Of a stretch of DNA of 64,000 nt, positions 56,701 through 64,000 are shown in pieces. The translations under genes and the position numbers were made by a program. The notes under the pieces were generated by a model, which was given only the letters and a program-made list of their open reading frames with translations, did no database searches and was not told the DNA's origin. Source of the stretch: Runella defluvii. GTDB lineage: Bacteria; Bacteroidota; Bacteroidia; Cytophagales; Spirosomataceae. Location of the stretch: assembly GCF_014195535.1 (NCBI RefSeq), contig NZ_JACIBY010000016.1, positions 1 to 64,000 of the forward strand, written 5' to 3'. How positions within the stretch are numbered: position 1 is the stretch's first letter; every line of letters starts with the position of its first letter.

Positions 56701-59700
56701 TACTTATAAAATCAACGATGGAACGCCCCAAACGGTGACAACTACGAGTGGAAACAGCGTGACGGTGGCAGCGCCGACGGGCACAGTGGGAGCGTTTGTG
56801 TATAGTTTGGTAAGTGTATCGGAAAGTTCGTCAACGGCTTGTAGTCAAACCCAAACGGGCAGCGCGACGGTAACGGTAAATCCTTTACCAACGGCCACGA
56901 TTTCAGGCACAACGACGGTATGTCAAAACAGTCCATCGCCGAGCATCACCTTCACGGGAGCAAATGCAGCGGCACCCTATACGTTTACCTACAAAATCAA
57001 CGACGGAGCACCCCAAACGGTAACGACCACAAGTGGCAACAGCGTGACAGTGGCAGTGCCGACGGGAACAGCGGGGGCGTTTGTGTATAGTTTGGTAAGT
57101 GTCTCGGAAGGTTCATCAACGGCTTGTAGTCAGACGCAAACGGGTAGCGTGACGGTAACGGTAAATCCTTTGCCAACGGCCACGATTTCAGGCACGACGA
57201 CGGTGTGTAGAAATAGTTCTTCGCCCAATATCACCTTCACGGGAGCAAATGCAACGGCGCCATACACCTTCACCTACAAAATCAACGATGGAGCGCCCCA
57301 AACGGTGACAACCACGAGTGGAAACAGCGTGACGGTGGCAGTTCCGACGGGTACAGTGGGAGCGTTTGTGTATAGTTTGGTGAGTGTCTCAGAAAGTTCG
57401 TCAACGGCTTGTAGTCAAACGCAAACGGGCAGCGCAACGGTGACGGTAAACCCTCTTCCCACAGCTACGATTTCAGGCACGACGACGGTGTGTAGAAACA
57501 ATCCATCACCTAGCATCACTTTCACGGGCGCGAATGCAACGGCACCTTACACGTTTACTTACAAAATCAACGATGGCCCAGCCAAAACGGTGACAACCAC
57601 GAGTGGCAACAGCACGACGGTAGCAGCGCCGACGGGCACGGCAGGCACGTTTGTGTATAGTTTGATAAGTGTCTCGGAAAGCTCTTCAACGGCTTGTAGT
57701 CAGACGCAAACGGGTAGCGTGACGGTAACGGTAAATCCTTTACCAACGGCCACGATTTCAGGCACAACGACGGTATGTCAAAACAGTGCTTCACCTATGA
57801 TAACGTTCACGGGAGCAAATGCGACAGCACCCTACACGTTTACTTATAAAATCAACGATGGTTCAACACAAACGGTGACAACCACGAGTGGCAACAGCGT
57901 GACGGTGGCAGCGCCGACGGGAACAGTGGGAGCGTTTGTGTATAGTTTGGTGAGTGTCTCAGAAAGTTCGTCAACGGCTTGTAGTCAAACCCAAAGCGGC
58001 AACGCAACGGTGATGGTGCAAGGCAAACCCACGATTACGCTGACTACACTGCAACAAACCTTGAACGAAGGTAATTCACAAACTTTCTGTGATACGGATG
58101 CCAATTCTGAAAATGGTTTACAGTTTACGGTTACGGGTTCTTGCGTAGTGGGCAGTCCCGTTTGGCGTAGCCAAGTTGGCAACAGCGCATGGAGTAACTG
58201 GTCACCCAGTCCACCAGTTTCCCAATTCTCCAATAACCAACCCCACCGCTACCAAGCAGCTTGCGATGGGAGTTGTCCCGTGACTTATACGTCACCGATT
58301 GAATTGACAATCAATTACCGTGCTTCGATTCCTCAGAACGTATCAATGATTGCCGACGGAGCAGTGGTAAATGCAGGTGAAACCAAAGAAGTGTGCAATA
58401 TCGAAGGAAATACGATAACATTTAATGTGACTTGTGCTTCGGGAGAAATGCTGCTTTATTCAGTAGATGGGGGCGATTACAGCAGTGTTGTTCCAGCGCA
58501 GTTAGTGGATGGACAGTACCATAATTATCGTGTACGTTGTCGCAAGTCGGACGGAACGTCTTCGTGCGTGGAGACGGAATCGGGGGTGATGAGGTTGCGA
58601 ATTACGGGTTCGTTGGCGGCTCCCTTAGCGAGCCTGAACGTAACGAGTGGTTGCGGTAGCCCCGTGGCGTTTAGCGGCACGGCCAATTGCGGAGCGCTGA
58701 CAACAATATGGTACAATGCGAGTACGAATGTGGCTTTACCTACCTTGCCAAGCCAAACGCCGACGGAGACTAGTTCGTATTATGCACGTTGCCAAGCGGG
58801 TGGAGGTTGTTTGAGTGAGAAGAGTAATGTGGTTACCTACACGGTGCTCTCCGTTGGTGTGGCTCCCGCGATTACTGTTTCCCAAGAAATTGTTTGCACA
58901 GGTACAACGGTGAGAATATCAGCCAACTGCCCCGCAGGCAGTACCACGTTCTGGAACACGGGTGTCACTGCGCCAAGTTTTGAGGTCGCTTTCAACAACG
59001 TGACGAAGCAAACGTATTGGGCGAAATGCCTCTTTGAAGGCGGTTGTCAGAGCTCGGAAAGTATTCGCAAGGATATTTATTGGAATGCGTTTGTGGTGAG
59101 TTTGATAAACATTGGTCAAAGCAAATCAGCGGTGAAGACCAACGACCCAAGTCTATGGAGGAGTCAATTCATCACGCGAGACGGTGGTGCTGATTTGGAG
59201 CAAAGCACACAGACGAATCCGACGTTGTATTACGTGGAAAATGCGAACAAGACGGCCCCTCGTTATTGGACGATTAACGTGGATGCGTGTGCATTGGGGA
59301 CGAATGGTTCGTTGACGTTTGACCTACTGGCGACGCCCGAGACGGGCGTACCACAGTCGTTCAACACCCACGAAAACAATGCCCCCTACTTTATGTATGC
59401 CAACCGCGAAGGTTGGACAGAATTGTACGCTCAGAATCATCCCGCGTACGGTTTTTACCAAGACAACGGCTTGGGCGGTAATGTATATGACGCAGGATTA
59501 CCAAAAGGTTTGTATAAGTTAGGTATTCGCTACTGGGATCAAAAGGGCTGGGGTAGTGTTTATCCCTCAACGCGCAAGCCGCAAGGCAACGTGTTGGCTT
59601 ATCAAGAGTATTGGTTCAGAATCCAATCGCGAGATGGGGTAGGTGTAGGAGCAGCGAGGACAGCGGATAGCGGTCAGCAGTCAGGAGTCAGCGAAGGGGT

Positions 59701-60037
59701 AAATGACAAAGAGCAAGGAGAAAACAAAGGGCAAGGGGCAAGGGGCGAAGGGGCGGATAACGGAAAACAGCTAACGGATAACGGCGCTTTCGCCACGGTT
59801 CTCCCGAACCCCGTCACCAGCATTCTTCGCTTGCAAGTACAAGACAGCAAAGGGCAAGAGGTACAAGCGGAACTTTTGGACGCTACGGGGCGGCGGGTAT
59901 TGCGTCGGACGTTTGTAGCGGAAACCCCAAGCCATTTGGAAGAATACGAAATAAGCGATTTGCCCAATGGCGCTTATTTCCTCCATGTGCGTTCTGAGTT
60001 AAAACAACAGGTACTTAAAGTAGTGAAAATAAAGTAA
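53741..60037 (+). CDS. Giant T9SS-secreted beta-helix/Ig-repeat protein A6
   Basis: The protein has 2098 aa from ATG 53741. A second start at ATG 53906 (residue 56) would begin a normal signal peptide (FQNLLALLFLACLSQAQ). The longer form adds a hydrophobic segment ending in the lipobox-like VAGC and a coiled coil (LKNLEKQLYELQHQLQ). I keep the longer frame because it is open, codes naturally and has a 5' gap like its neighbours, but 53906 may well be the true start. The head (IRYVKPNGTGDGSSWANA) leads into a parallel beta-helix with six near-identical SLVNCSFSGNQ rungs (54441-54890) and a choice-of-anchor-like end (IDLGAYEYQ). Ig-like units follow, then seven 95-aa units (56027-58021), the common cassette (58027-59655), a variable linker and a T9SS sorting domain (ATVLPNPVTSILRLQ). 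It is predicted to be surface-exposed and adhesin-like. Confidence 0.9.
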   Translation: MPIPKLYRQPKFVLLLLVLLFGVLVAGCWYGYQKQLKNLEKQLYELQHQLQTQRCMIHSTLFTTIPKRAFQNLLALLFLACLSQAQTIRYVKPNGTGDGSSWANASGDLQAMINASGTQQVWVAKGTYKPATDVSGNASPADPRMKTFQMKAGVKIYGGFKGDETDLLQRTFTVMANNKSILSGDLNGDDATTGNGENSYHVVFNDDNGLTTTNALLDGFTIKEGNANRSYPYNSGGGMYNDSSSPSLVNCSFSGNQTSAAGGGMYNNNSSSPSLVNCSFSGNQAGRGGGMFNDNSSPSLVNCSFSGNQAGVNGGGMCNSSSSPSLVNCSFSGNQASVNGGGMCNTASSSPSLVNCSFSGNQASFDGGGMYNFFNSSPSLKNCILWGNSSEVYNTSGSNPTYTSTLVRGLKKGGFQGTENPLFVNQPSAGLGTAGDLRLQPCSPVINAGNNADNSSSTDLDGNTRIFGTIIDLGAYEYQSDLRPAAITPSVTGSSNPTTCGGTEGSITLSGLLNSAPYSVTYKKNTTAVAATNFTSNGSGVLTLTGLGAGSYTDIVATYGTCVNNAATATTMPTLTDPTKPSLILSTIPAICAGTMSFAVPYTNPTQSPNNYSISGTGITPITNGNLSSPITVNLSTAAVGSLIPFTLTVKNTTTNCVSNGIMGSVVVNPQPVGPSLNVKTPNVSAVCFGTSVSATFNAGSEGVGCSDDYVVIIDGGSPVAYSSGSLVGATANSSVEIKGRGANCSSGCVTDYVTLASWTVNPLPTATISGTTTVCRNNPSPSITFTGANATAPYTFTYKINDGAPQTVTTTGGNSVTVAAPTGTAGTFVYSLISVSESSSTACSQTQTGSATVTVNPLPTATISGTTMVCRNNPSPSITFTGANATAPYTFTYKINDGPAQTVTTTSGNSVTVAAPTGTTGSFVYSLVSVSESSSTACSQTQTGSATVTVNPLPTATISGTTTVCRNNPSPSITFTGTNATAPYTFTYKINDGTPQTVTTTSGNSVTVAAPTGTVGAFVYSLVSVSESSSTACSQTQTGSATVTVNPLPTATISGTTTVCQNSPSPSITFTGANAAAPYTFTYKINDGAPQTVTTTSGNSVTVAVPTGTAGAFVYSLVSVSEGSSTACSQTQTGSVTVTVNPLPTATISGTTTVCRNSSSPNITFTGANATAPYTFTYKINDGAPQTVTTTSGNSVTVAVPTGTVGAFVYSLVSVSESSSTACSQTQTGSATVTVNPLPTATISGTTTVCRNNPSPSITFTGANATAPYTFTYKINDGPAKTVTTTSGNSTTVAAPTGTAGTFVYSLISVSESSSTACSQTQTGSVTVTVNPLPTATISGTTTVCQNSASPMITFTGANATAPYTFTYKINDGSTQTVTTTSGNSVTVAAPTGTVGAFVYSLVSVSESSSTACSQTQSGNATVMVQGKPTITLTTLQQTLNEGNSQTFCDTDANSENGLQFTVTGSCVVGSPVWRSQVGNSAWSNWSPSPPVSQFSNNQPHRYQAACDGSCPVTYTSPIELTINYRASIPQNVSMIADGAVVNAGETKEVCNIEGNTITFNVTCASGEMLLYSVDGGDYSSVVPAQLVDGQYHNYRVRCRKSDGTSSCVETESGVMRLRITGSLAAPLASLNVTSGCGSPVAFSGTANCGALTTIWYNASTNVALPTLPSQTPTETSSYYARCQAGGGCLSEKSNVVTYTVLSVGVAPAITVSQEIVCTGTTVRISANCPAGSTTFWNTGVTAPSFEVAFNNVTKQTYWAKCLFEGGCQSSESIRKDIYWNAFVVSLINIGQSKSAVKTNDPSLWRSQFITRDGGADLEQSTQTNPTLYYVENANKTAPRYWTINVDACALGTNGSLTFDLLATPETGVPQSFNTHENNAPYFMYANREGWTELYAQNHPAYGFYQDNGLGGNVYDAGLPKGLYKLGIRYWDQKGWGSVYPSTRKPQGNVLAYQEYWFRIQSRDGVGVGAARTADSGQQSGVSEGVNDKEQGENKGQGARGEGADNGKQLTDNGAFATVLPNPVTSILRLQVQDSKGQEVQAELLDATGRRVLRRTFVAETPSHLEEYEISDLPNGAYFLHVRSELKQQVLKVVKIK
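54441..54890 (+). repeat. Beta-helix rung repeats in A6
   Basis: Six copies, at roughly 75-80 bp intervals, encode GGGMYN...SSPSLVNCSFSGNQ-type rungs. The DNA is almost unchanged between copies (ttctcgggcaatcag recurs), with variation confined to the number of Ser/Asn codons in the turn. Confidence 0.9.
56027..58021 (+). repeat. 7-copy 285-bp tandem array in A6
   Basis: Seven exact-length 95-aa units (LPTATISGTTTVCRNNPSPS, APYTFTYKINDG, ACSQTQTGSATVTVN) are present. The unit is the same type as the A2 array, but the copies have their own sequence variants, so each array has been homogenised separately. Confidence 0.95.
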
Positions 60038-60057
60038 GTACAATTTCTGTATTTTTG

Positions 60058-60093
60058 AAAAGGGCAAGACGGCATCGTTCTTGCCCTTTTTTG
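60058..60093 (+). terminator. Terminator after A6
   Basis: aaaagggcaaga (60058-60069) pairs perfectly with tcttgccctttt (60079-60090) around a 9-nt loop, followed by TT. Confidence 0.85.
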
Positions 60094-60152
60094 TTGTATT
60101 TTTAGGGGATTTTTGAGCAAATACAACTGGGGTCAGAGGTTAAAATTACGGA

Positions 60153-62912
60153 ATGAAAGGCTTATTTTTTTGTTATTTATTCTTGATTGGGGTGTGGGCA
60201 AATGCCCAAGAAGTGTTTCTTGACCCCAAAAAAGACGAAATAGATGCCAGTTCTCGTGTCGGGATTGTAGAAGATAAGTTGTCGAGCTGGTCGTTTGAAC
60301 AAATCCAAGAACGTTTATTTGTCCAAAATAAGAGTAAGCATATTTTAATTCCTTTTTCTAATCATACTTTTTGGATAAAATGTAAGTTGAAAAATGCGAC
60401 GGCTGAACCGCAAAAGTGGGTTGTACGATGGGAAAACCCGTTGACTGAACGCATTGATTTTTACGTTCAAGCAACCCCGAATGGCAGGTTTGCCCGTTTT
60501 GAAAAAGGAAGTTTTCGAGAAAAACATCACAGTTATATCTTTGAAAATACGCCTTCGCTCACGCTTTCTTTTGCACCGCATCAAACCCAGACACTTTACC
60601 TCAAAGTAGTTAATAAACGGGGTATTTTTTCACGCCTTGTGCTTTTGCCCACCGATGCCCTCGAACGCACCAAATACAGTTCCATTCAACGCTGGAGCAT
60701 ACTCGATGGAAGCCTGTTAATTCGGCTTATTTACACCTTTATTTTGGCCTTGTTTGTCATTAAAGACCTGTCGTTTAAGCGTTATTCGGCTTTTATTTTT
60801 ATTCGTACGTTTTCTTTTTGGGGCATGATAGGCGTGCTTGGTGGGTGGCTGACAACCCAGCCTTACTGGGCCACCATTGCCAACAACGTTGTCATATTTC
60901 TGTCTCCCATTGGCTACACGTTTGCCATTCGCTCGGTGGTCGATATTCGTTCGTTTCCGTCGTACGTGGTCTATCTTCTTCGCGTTGTTTTGGGCTTAAC
61001 GGTGCTGTTTGCTTTGTTGATTTTACTTGATTATCAGTGGTATTGGCTAAAAGGAGCGGTGTTTTTAAACCTGGGCACCCAGTATGTGTTGTTGGGCATT
61101 ATTGCCGTGGCGTGTTATCGCCGTTTCCGAATCAATTGGTCGTACGGAGTGCCACTTTTACTCGGCGTGGCGAGCTATTCGCTCGTTCTGACGCGTTTAT
61201 TGGGGGGATTACAATGGGCGGGACTTTTTGAGGTAGCATTGTTATTTTTTGTCCTAGAATTGTTGTTTTTTGGGCTTTATCTTGGACGAATTATTCGGAC
61301 GTACGAAGAAGAACAGCTTACCATTAAAAAAGAGTTGTACTTCAAAAAAATCCAAACCAATCAGCTCCAAGAACTTGATGAGCTTAAAACCAATTTTTTT
61401 GTCAATATCTCGCATGAACTTCGTACCCCATTGACCCTCATTGGTGGATATATGGAAGACTTGCGGCGTCAAAGCCCTCAAAATCAGGTGTATGAAATTG
61501 TGAGTCGCAATGCTCAGCGCCTTCTTGTGCTTATCAATCAACTGCTCGATTTGAGCAAACTTGAAGCGGGACAGCTACAGGTTACGCTCAGGCCACTACG
61601 GTTAGATACGTACCTAAAAACGCTCTTCAGTGCTTACCAGTCGTTGGCCGAAAGCAAGAAAATTAGATTTACATTTCACCAAAGTCAGGAGGAGGTTGTG
61701 GGGGAAGTGGACCAAGATAAACTGGAGAAAATTGTCACAAACCTGCTTTCCAATGCCTTTAAATTTACCGATGCTGGGAAAAAAGTAGAAGTAAGTGTGG
61801 ATTATGCGGTGTCGAATAATCGCTTGATTGTTAGTGTGAAAGACGAAGGTGTGGGGATTCCCAATGATAAATTAGCGCAAATTTTTAATCGCTTTTACCA
61901 AGTGGAGCGCCCAAATCACGCCAAATACGAAGGGACGGGCGTTGGGCTGGCGTTGGTAAAAGAGTTGGTCAATGCCCTCAACGGAACCATACAAGTGCAA
62001 AGTAAAGAAGGAGAAGGCTCTACGTTTAGGATTGAACTTCCCGTTACGTATAGGGATGATGTTTCTATCGAGGGAGAGTATCCACCATCGCCGTTGGAGT
62101 GGCCTAGTGTTGAAAATAAAATAGAAAAAACAAGCCTCAAGCATGACGTAGATTTGCGGCTGTTGGTGGTGGATGACAACGCCGATATTCGTCAGTACAT
62201 TCGGTCGATTTTTGCGAAAGATTATTGGGTTGTGGAGGCTGAAAACGGAAAAATTGGCATCGAAAAAGCCCTTGAAATGACCCCAGACATCATTATCAGC
62301 GATTTGATGATGCCCGAAATGGACGGCTTTGAATTTTGTAAACGACTTAAATCAGACGAAAAAACGAGCCATATTCCCATCATTATGCTATCGGCCAAGG
62401 CCAATCCCGAAAGTAGAATTGAAAGCTGGGAATTAGGCGCCGACGATTACTTGTTGAAGCCCTTTCAATCGGAAGAAGTGCGGGTGCGGGTTCAAACGTT
62501 ATTGGAAAAACAAGCCCGCCTGAGAACGTATTTTAGCGCGGCGGTTGGCACAGAGAAGCCTGTAACGGAAACCGAAGAAGCCTCAAAGGAACGAGGTTTT
62601 TTACGTAAACTCTACGCGCTTGTAGAACAACGGATGAGCGATTCCGAGTTTACGGCCGAGCTTTGTGCCAAAGAAATGGGAATGAGTCAAAGTCAGTTGC
62701 TCAGAAAATTGAAGGCGCTCACCAACCAGACCATCAACGAATACATTCGAGATTTTCGTTTGCAGCGGGCAGCAGATTTATTATCTCAAAATGAGGCAAC
62801 AATTTCGGAAATAGTCTATGAAGTAGGGTTTACGAATCTGTCTTATTTTACCAAAATGTTTAAAGAAAAATACGGAAAACTTCCCAGTGAGTTTTCGACG
62901 CAGGAAGAGTAA
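60153..62912 (+). CDS. Hybrid two-component system regulator HTCS2 (7TMR-DISM sensor, kinase, receiver, AraC HTH)
   Basis: The protein has 919 aa from ATG 60153, with a signal peptide MKGLFFCYLFLIGVWANAQ. An extracytoplasmic 7TMR-DISMED2-type domain (FSNHTFWIKCKLKNA, NPLTERIDFYV) is followed by seven membrane spans at about residues 185-385. A HisKA domain with His421 (ISHELRTPLTL), an HATPase (NLLSNAFKF, KDEGVGI, GTGVGLALV), a receiver with Asp717 (IISDLMMPEMDGFEF) and an AraC-type double HTH (MSQSQLLRKLKAL, LSYFTKMFKEKYG) complete it. All phosphorelay residues are present. 7TMR-DISM sensors are thought to bind carbohydrates or other small ligands. The DNA-recognition helices closely match those of HTCS1 although the sensor is different. 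A tandem site of the kind shared with the A5 and crystallin promoters lies in the gap before A7, which is the likely target (inference). Confidence 0.93.
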   Translation: MKGLFFCYLFLIGVWANAQEVFLDPKKDEIDASSRVGIVEDKLSSWSFEQIQERLFVQNKSKHILIPFSNHTFWIKCKLKNATAEPQKWVVRWENPLTERIDFYVQATPNGRFARFEKGSFREKHHSYIFENTPSLTLSFAPHQTQTLYLKVVNKRGIFSRLVLLPTDALERTKYSSIQRWSILDGSLLIRLIYTFILALFVIKDLSFKRYSAFIFIRTFSFWGMIGVLGGWLTTQPYWATIANNVVIFLSPIGYTFAIRSVVDIRSFPSYVVYLLRVVLGLTVLFALLILLDYQWYWLKGAVFLNLGTQYVLLGIIAVACYRRFRINWSYGVPLLLGVASYSLVLTRLLGGLQWAGLFEVALLFFVLELLFFGLYLGRIIRTYEEEQLTIKKELYFKKIQTNQLQELDELKTNFFVNISHELRTPLTLIGGYMEDLRRQSPQNQVYEIVSRNAQRLLVLINQLLDLSKLEAGQLQVTLRPLRLDTYLKTLFSAYQSLAESKKIRFTFHQSQEEVVGEVDQDKLEKIVTNLLSNAFKFTDAGKKVEVSVDYAVSNNRLIVSVKDEGVGIPNDKLAQIFNRFYQVERPNHAKYEGTGVGLALVKELVNALNGTIQVQSKEGEGSTFRIELPVTYRDDVSIEGEYPPSPLEWPSVENKIEKTSLKHDVDLRLLVVDDNADIRQYIRSIFAKDYWVVEAENGKIGIEKALEMTPDIIISDLMMPEMDGFEFCKRLKSDEKTSHIPIIMLSAKANPESRIESWELGADDYLLKPFQSEEVRVRVQTLLEKQARLRTYFSAAVGTEKPVTETEEASKERGFLRKLYALVEQRMSDSEFTAELCAKEMGMSQSQLLRKLKALTNQTINEYIRDFRLQRAADLLSQNEATISEIVYEVGFTNLSYFTKMFKEKYGKLPSEFSTQEE

Positions 62913-62977
62913 ATTAGAGGGCCATTTTAGGGGCTTTATGAAGAAAAAAAAACATTTTTAGCCCCTTTAAAGCCAAA

Positions 62978-63045
62978 TGCTGAATATGTGTTAATAAATG
63001 CTGAATATATGTTAAGCCTGTTTTGAGATAGTCATTTATCTTTAC
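62978..63045 (+). promoter_or_regulatory. Tandem AraC-type operator and -7 box of A7
   Basis: TGCTGAATATGTGTTAA (62978-62994) and TGCTGAATATATGTTAA (62999-63015) form a direct repeat with a 21-bp period and a 4-bp linker. After 25 nt comes TTTA (63041-63044), part of TATCTTTAC, a near match to the -7 box TAnnTTTG. ATG follows at 63062. The right half of each site ([AT]TGTGYTAA-like) matches the sites before the crystallin unit and A5. Confidence 0.6.
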
Positions 63046-63061
63046 TGGCAAATTAAAACAC

Positions 63062-64000
63062 ATGAAAAACTTTATATACAAAAGCACCATTTTTGGATGG
63101 ATAGTGCCCTTCATTTTGGGATTAGGAAGCGTGGTTGCGTCTCCTGTAAAAGCATCAAAAGTTAATACGCCGCCTACCATTACGGCCAAAACCATTTCGG
63201 TACCTGGAGGAAGTGGGGGAATTGAAAAAGAGATTGCCACGGCACTCGATGGCGAATCGGACAATTTGGAAATAACGGCTTCTAACCTACCTGCTAATAT
63301 AACCCTGACCAACATTGAGAATTCGGATGGAACGGTCACGGCACTCGTGAGTGTGGGCTGTTATGTGTCTGCGGGGTCGTATAGCGTAACGCTTACCGTC
63401 AAAGACCCCGAAGGTGCATCGGCTACCGATGTGTTGACCATCAATGTCACCGCCAACACCATGCCCGTATTAGCCTACGCCGCCACGGCATCGGTCAATG
63501 GCGGAGGAAGCCTCACGATTAATCCAACCGCTGGCCCGTCTGACAACTCAAATGATTTTACGGTAGGAGTTGATAACCAAGGGACGTTCACGGGCGATAT
63601 TGCTGTGGACCCAGTTACGGGCGTGATTACCATTACGAATGCAGCTCCCGTAGGTACGCACCAAATCACGATGAAAATTTCTGAAGCCTGCGAATTTGAA
63701 GAAACCGCTACGTTTGAATTGACCGTTACCAATACCAAACCCACCATTTTAGGGGCAACAATTAGCCGCCAACAGGGGACTTTGACGGGACTCAATGCGA
63801 CCATTGCAACTGTTAATGACGTTGAAACAGCAGCGGGAAGCCTCAGCGTGACCGCAACAACACCGCTTCCTTCTGGGATAAGTATTTCAGGGATTACCAA
63901 TGTGAATGGGACGATCAATGCCAATGTGCGGGCAAGTTGTTTTGCGGCAATTGGGAATAATACGGTCGAATTAAAGGTGACAGATGAAAATGGAGGAACC
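63062..64000 (+). CDS. Secreted Ig/cadherin-like repeat protein A7 (3' end outside window)
   Basis: ATG 63062 begins an open frame that runs 313 codons to the last base of the window without a stop. The start MKNFIYKSTIFGWIVPFILG, then LGSVVAS is a plausible signal peptide. About three ~85-aa Ig/cadherin-like units follow (PPTITAKTISVPGG, MPVLAYAATASVNGGGSLTI, KPTILGATISRQQGT). They resemble the Ig/cadherin-like units of A5 around nt 42970-43570 (SAPTLTYGNASVNTGTATTV). By analogy with its neighbours it should end in a T9SS sorting domain, which cannot be seen here. It follows HTCS2 by 149 bp and carries the tandem operator. Confidence 0.85.
   Translation, partial: MKNFIYKSTIFGWIVPFILGLGSVVASPVKASKVNTPPTITAKTISVPGGSGGIEKEIATALDGESDNLEITASNLPANITLTNIENSDGTVTALVSVGCYVSAGSYSVTLTVKDPEGASATDVLTINVTANTMPVLAYAATASVNGGGSLTINPTAGPSDNSNDFTVGVDNQGTFTGDIAVDPVTGVITITNAAPVGTHQITMKISEACEFEETATFELTVTNTKPTILGATISRQQGTLTGLNATIATVNDVETAAGSLSVTATTPLPSGISISGITNVNGTINANVRASCFAAIGNNTVELKVTDENGGT

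Noticed and set aside
62929-62966. aggggct/agcccct hairpin after HTCS2
   Set aside because: The stem is only 7 bp with a 24-nt loop and no T-run, too weak to call a terminator.
62914-63339. 141-aa reverse-strand ORF at the HTCS2/A7 boundary
   Set aside because: It lies opposite the start of A7, whose signal peptide and Ig-like sequence are convincing, and it has no recognisable domain.

Overview
The window is about 64 kb of moderate-GC DNA from a member of the Bacteroidota, most likely a Cytophagales/Runella-type organism (inference). The clues are C-terminal type IX secretion (T9SS) type A sorting domains on all five complete giant secreted proteins and on the 5'-truncated one, hybrid two-component proteins ending in AraC-type HTH domains, -7 boxes of the form TAnnTTTG, and no obvious Shine-Dalgarno dependence. 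Every gene I can support is on the + strand. I see no tRNA, rRNA, CRISPR array, transposase or phage gene.

Layout: (1) 1-5325, 3' part of a giant repeat protein (A1). (2) 5689-7368 and 7559-9298, two paralogous membrane-tethered TPR/HTH regulators. (3) 9530-31090, three giant T9SS proteins in a row (A2, A3, A4), each followed by its own terminator hairpin. (4) 31189-35265, a hybrid two-component regulator (HTCS1) with a periplasmic propeller. (5) 35694-37124, a two-gene unit: a beta/gamma-crystallin-like protein and a small unknown protein. (6) 37290-53477, a 5395-aa giant (A5). (7) 53741-60037, A6. (8) 60153-62912, a second hybrid regulator (HTCS2) with a 7TMR-DISM sensor. (9) 63062-64000, the start of a further secreted Ig-repeat protein (A7), cut by the window end.

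The giants are mosaics. Each has a different N-terminal head (beta-helix, Asp-box propeller, CSLREA/choice-of-anchor Q beta-helices), a tandem Ig-like array in the middle (units of 73, 95, 89 or 85 aa), and one common ~540-aa C-terminal cassette, then a variable linker and the T9SS sorting domain. This reads as a locus that produces alternative cell-surface or secreted adhesin-like proteins, diversified by exchange of heads and arrays and homogenised at the tail.

The most interesting signal is regulatory. Three promoters (crystallin unit, A5, A7) carry the same tandem pair of 17-bp sites with a 21-bp period, each followed after exactly 25 nt by a TTTG/TTTA -7-like box. This is the geometry expected of a dimeric AraC-family activator. 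The two hybrid regulators lie directly upstream of two of these promoters and have nearly matching DNA-recognition helices. A different 55-bp element, built on a 13-bp repeat, precedes both the second TPR regulator and A2. So the locus appears to hold two wired sensor-to-adhesin circuits.
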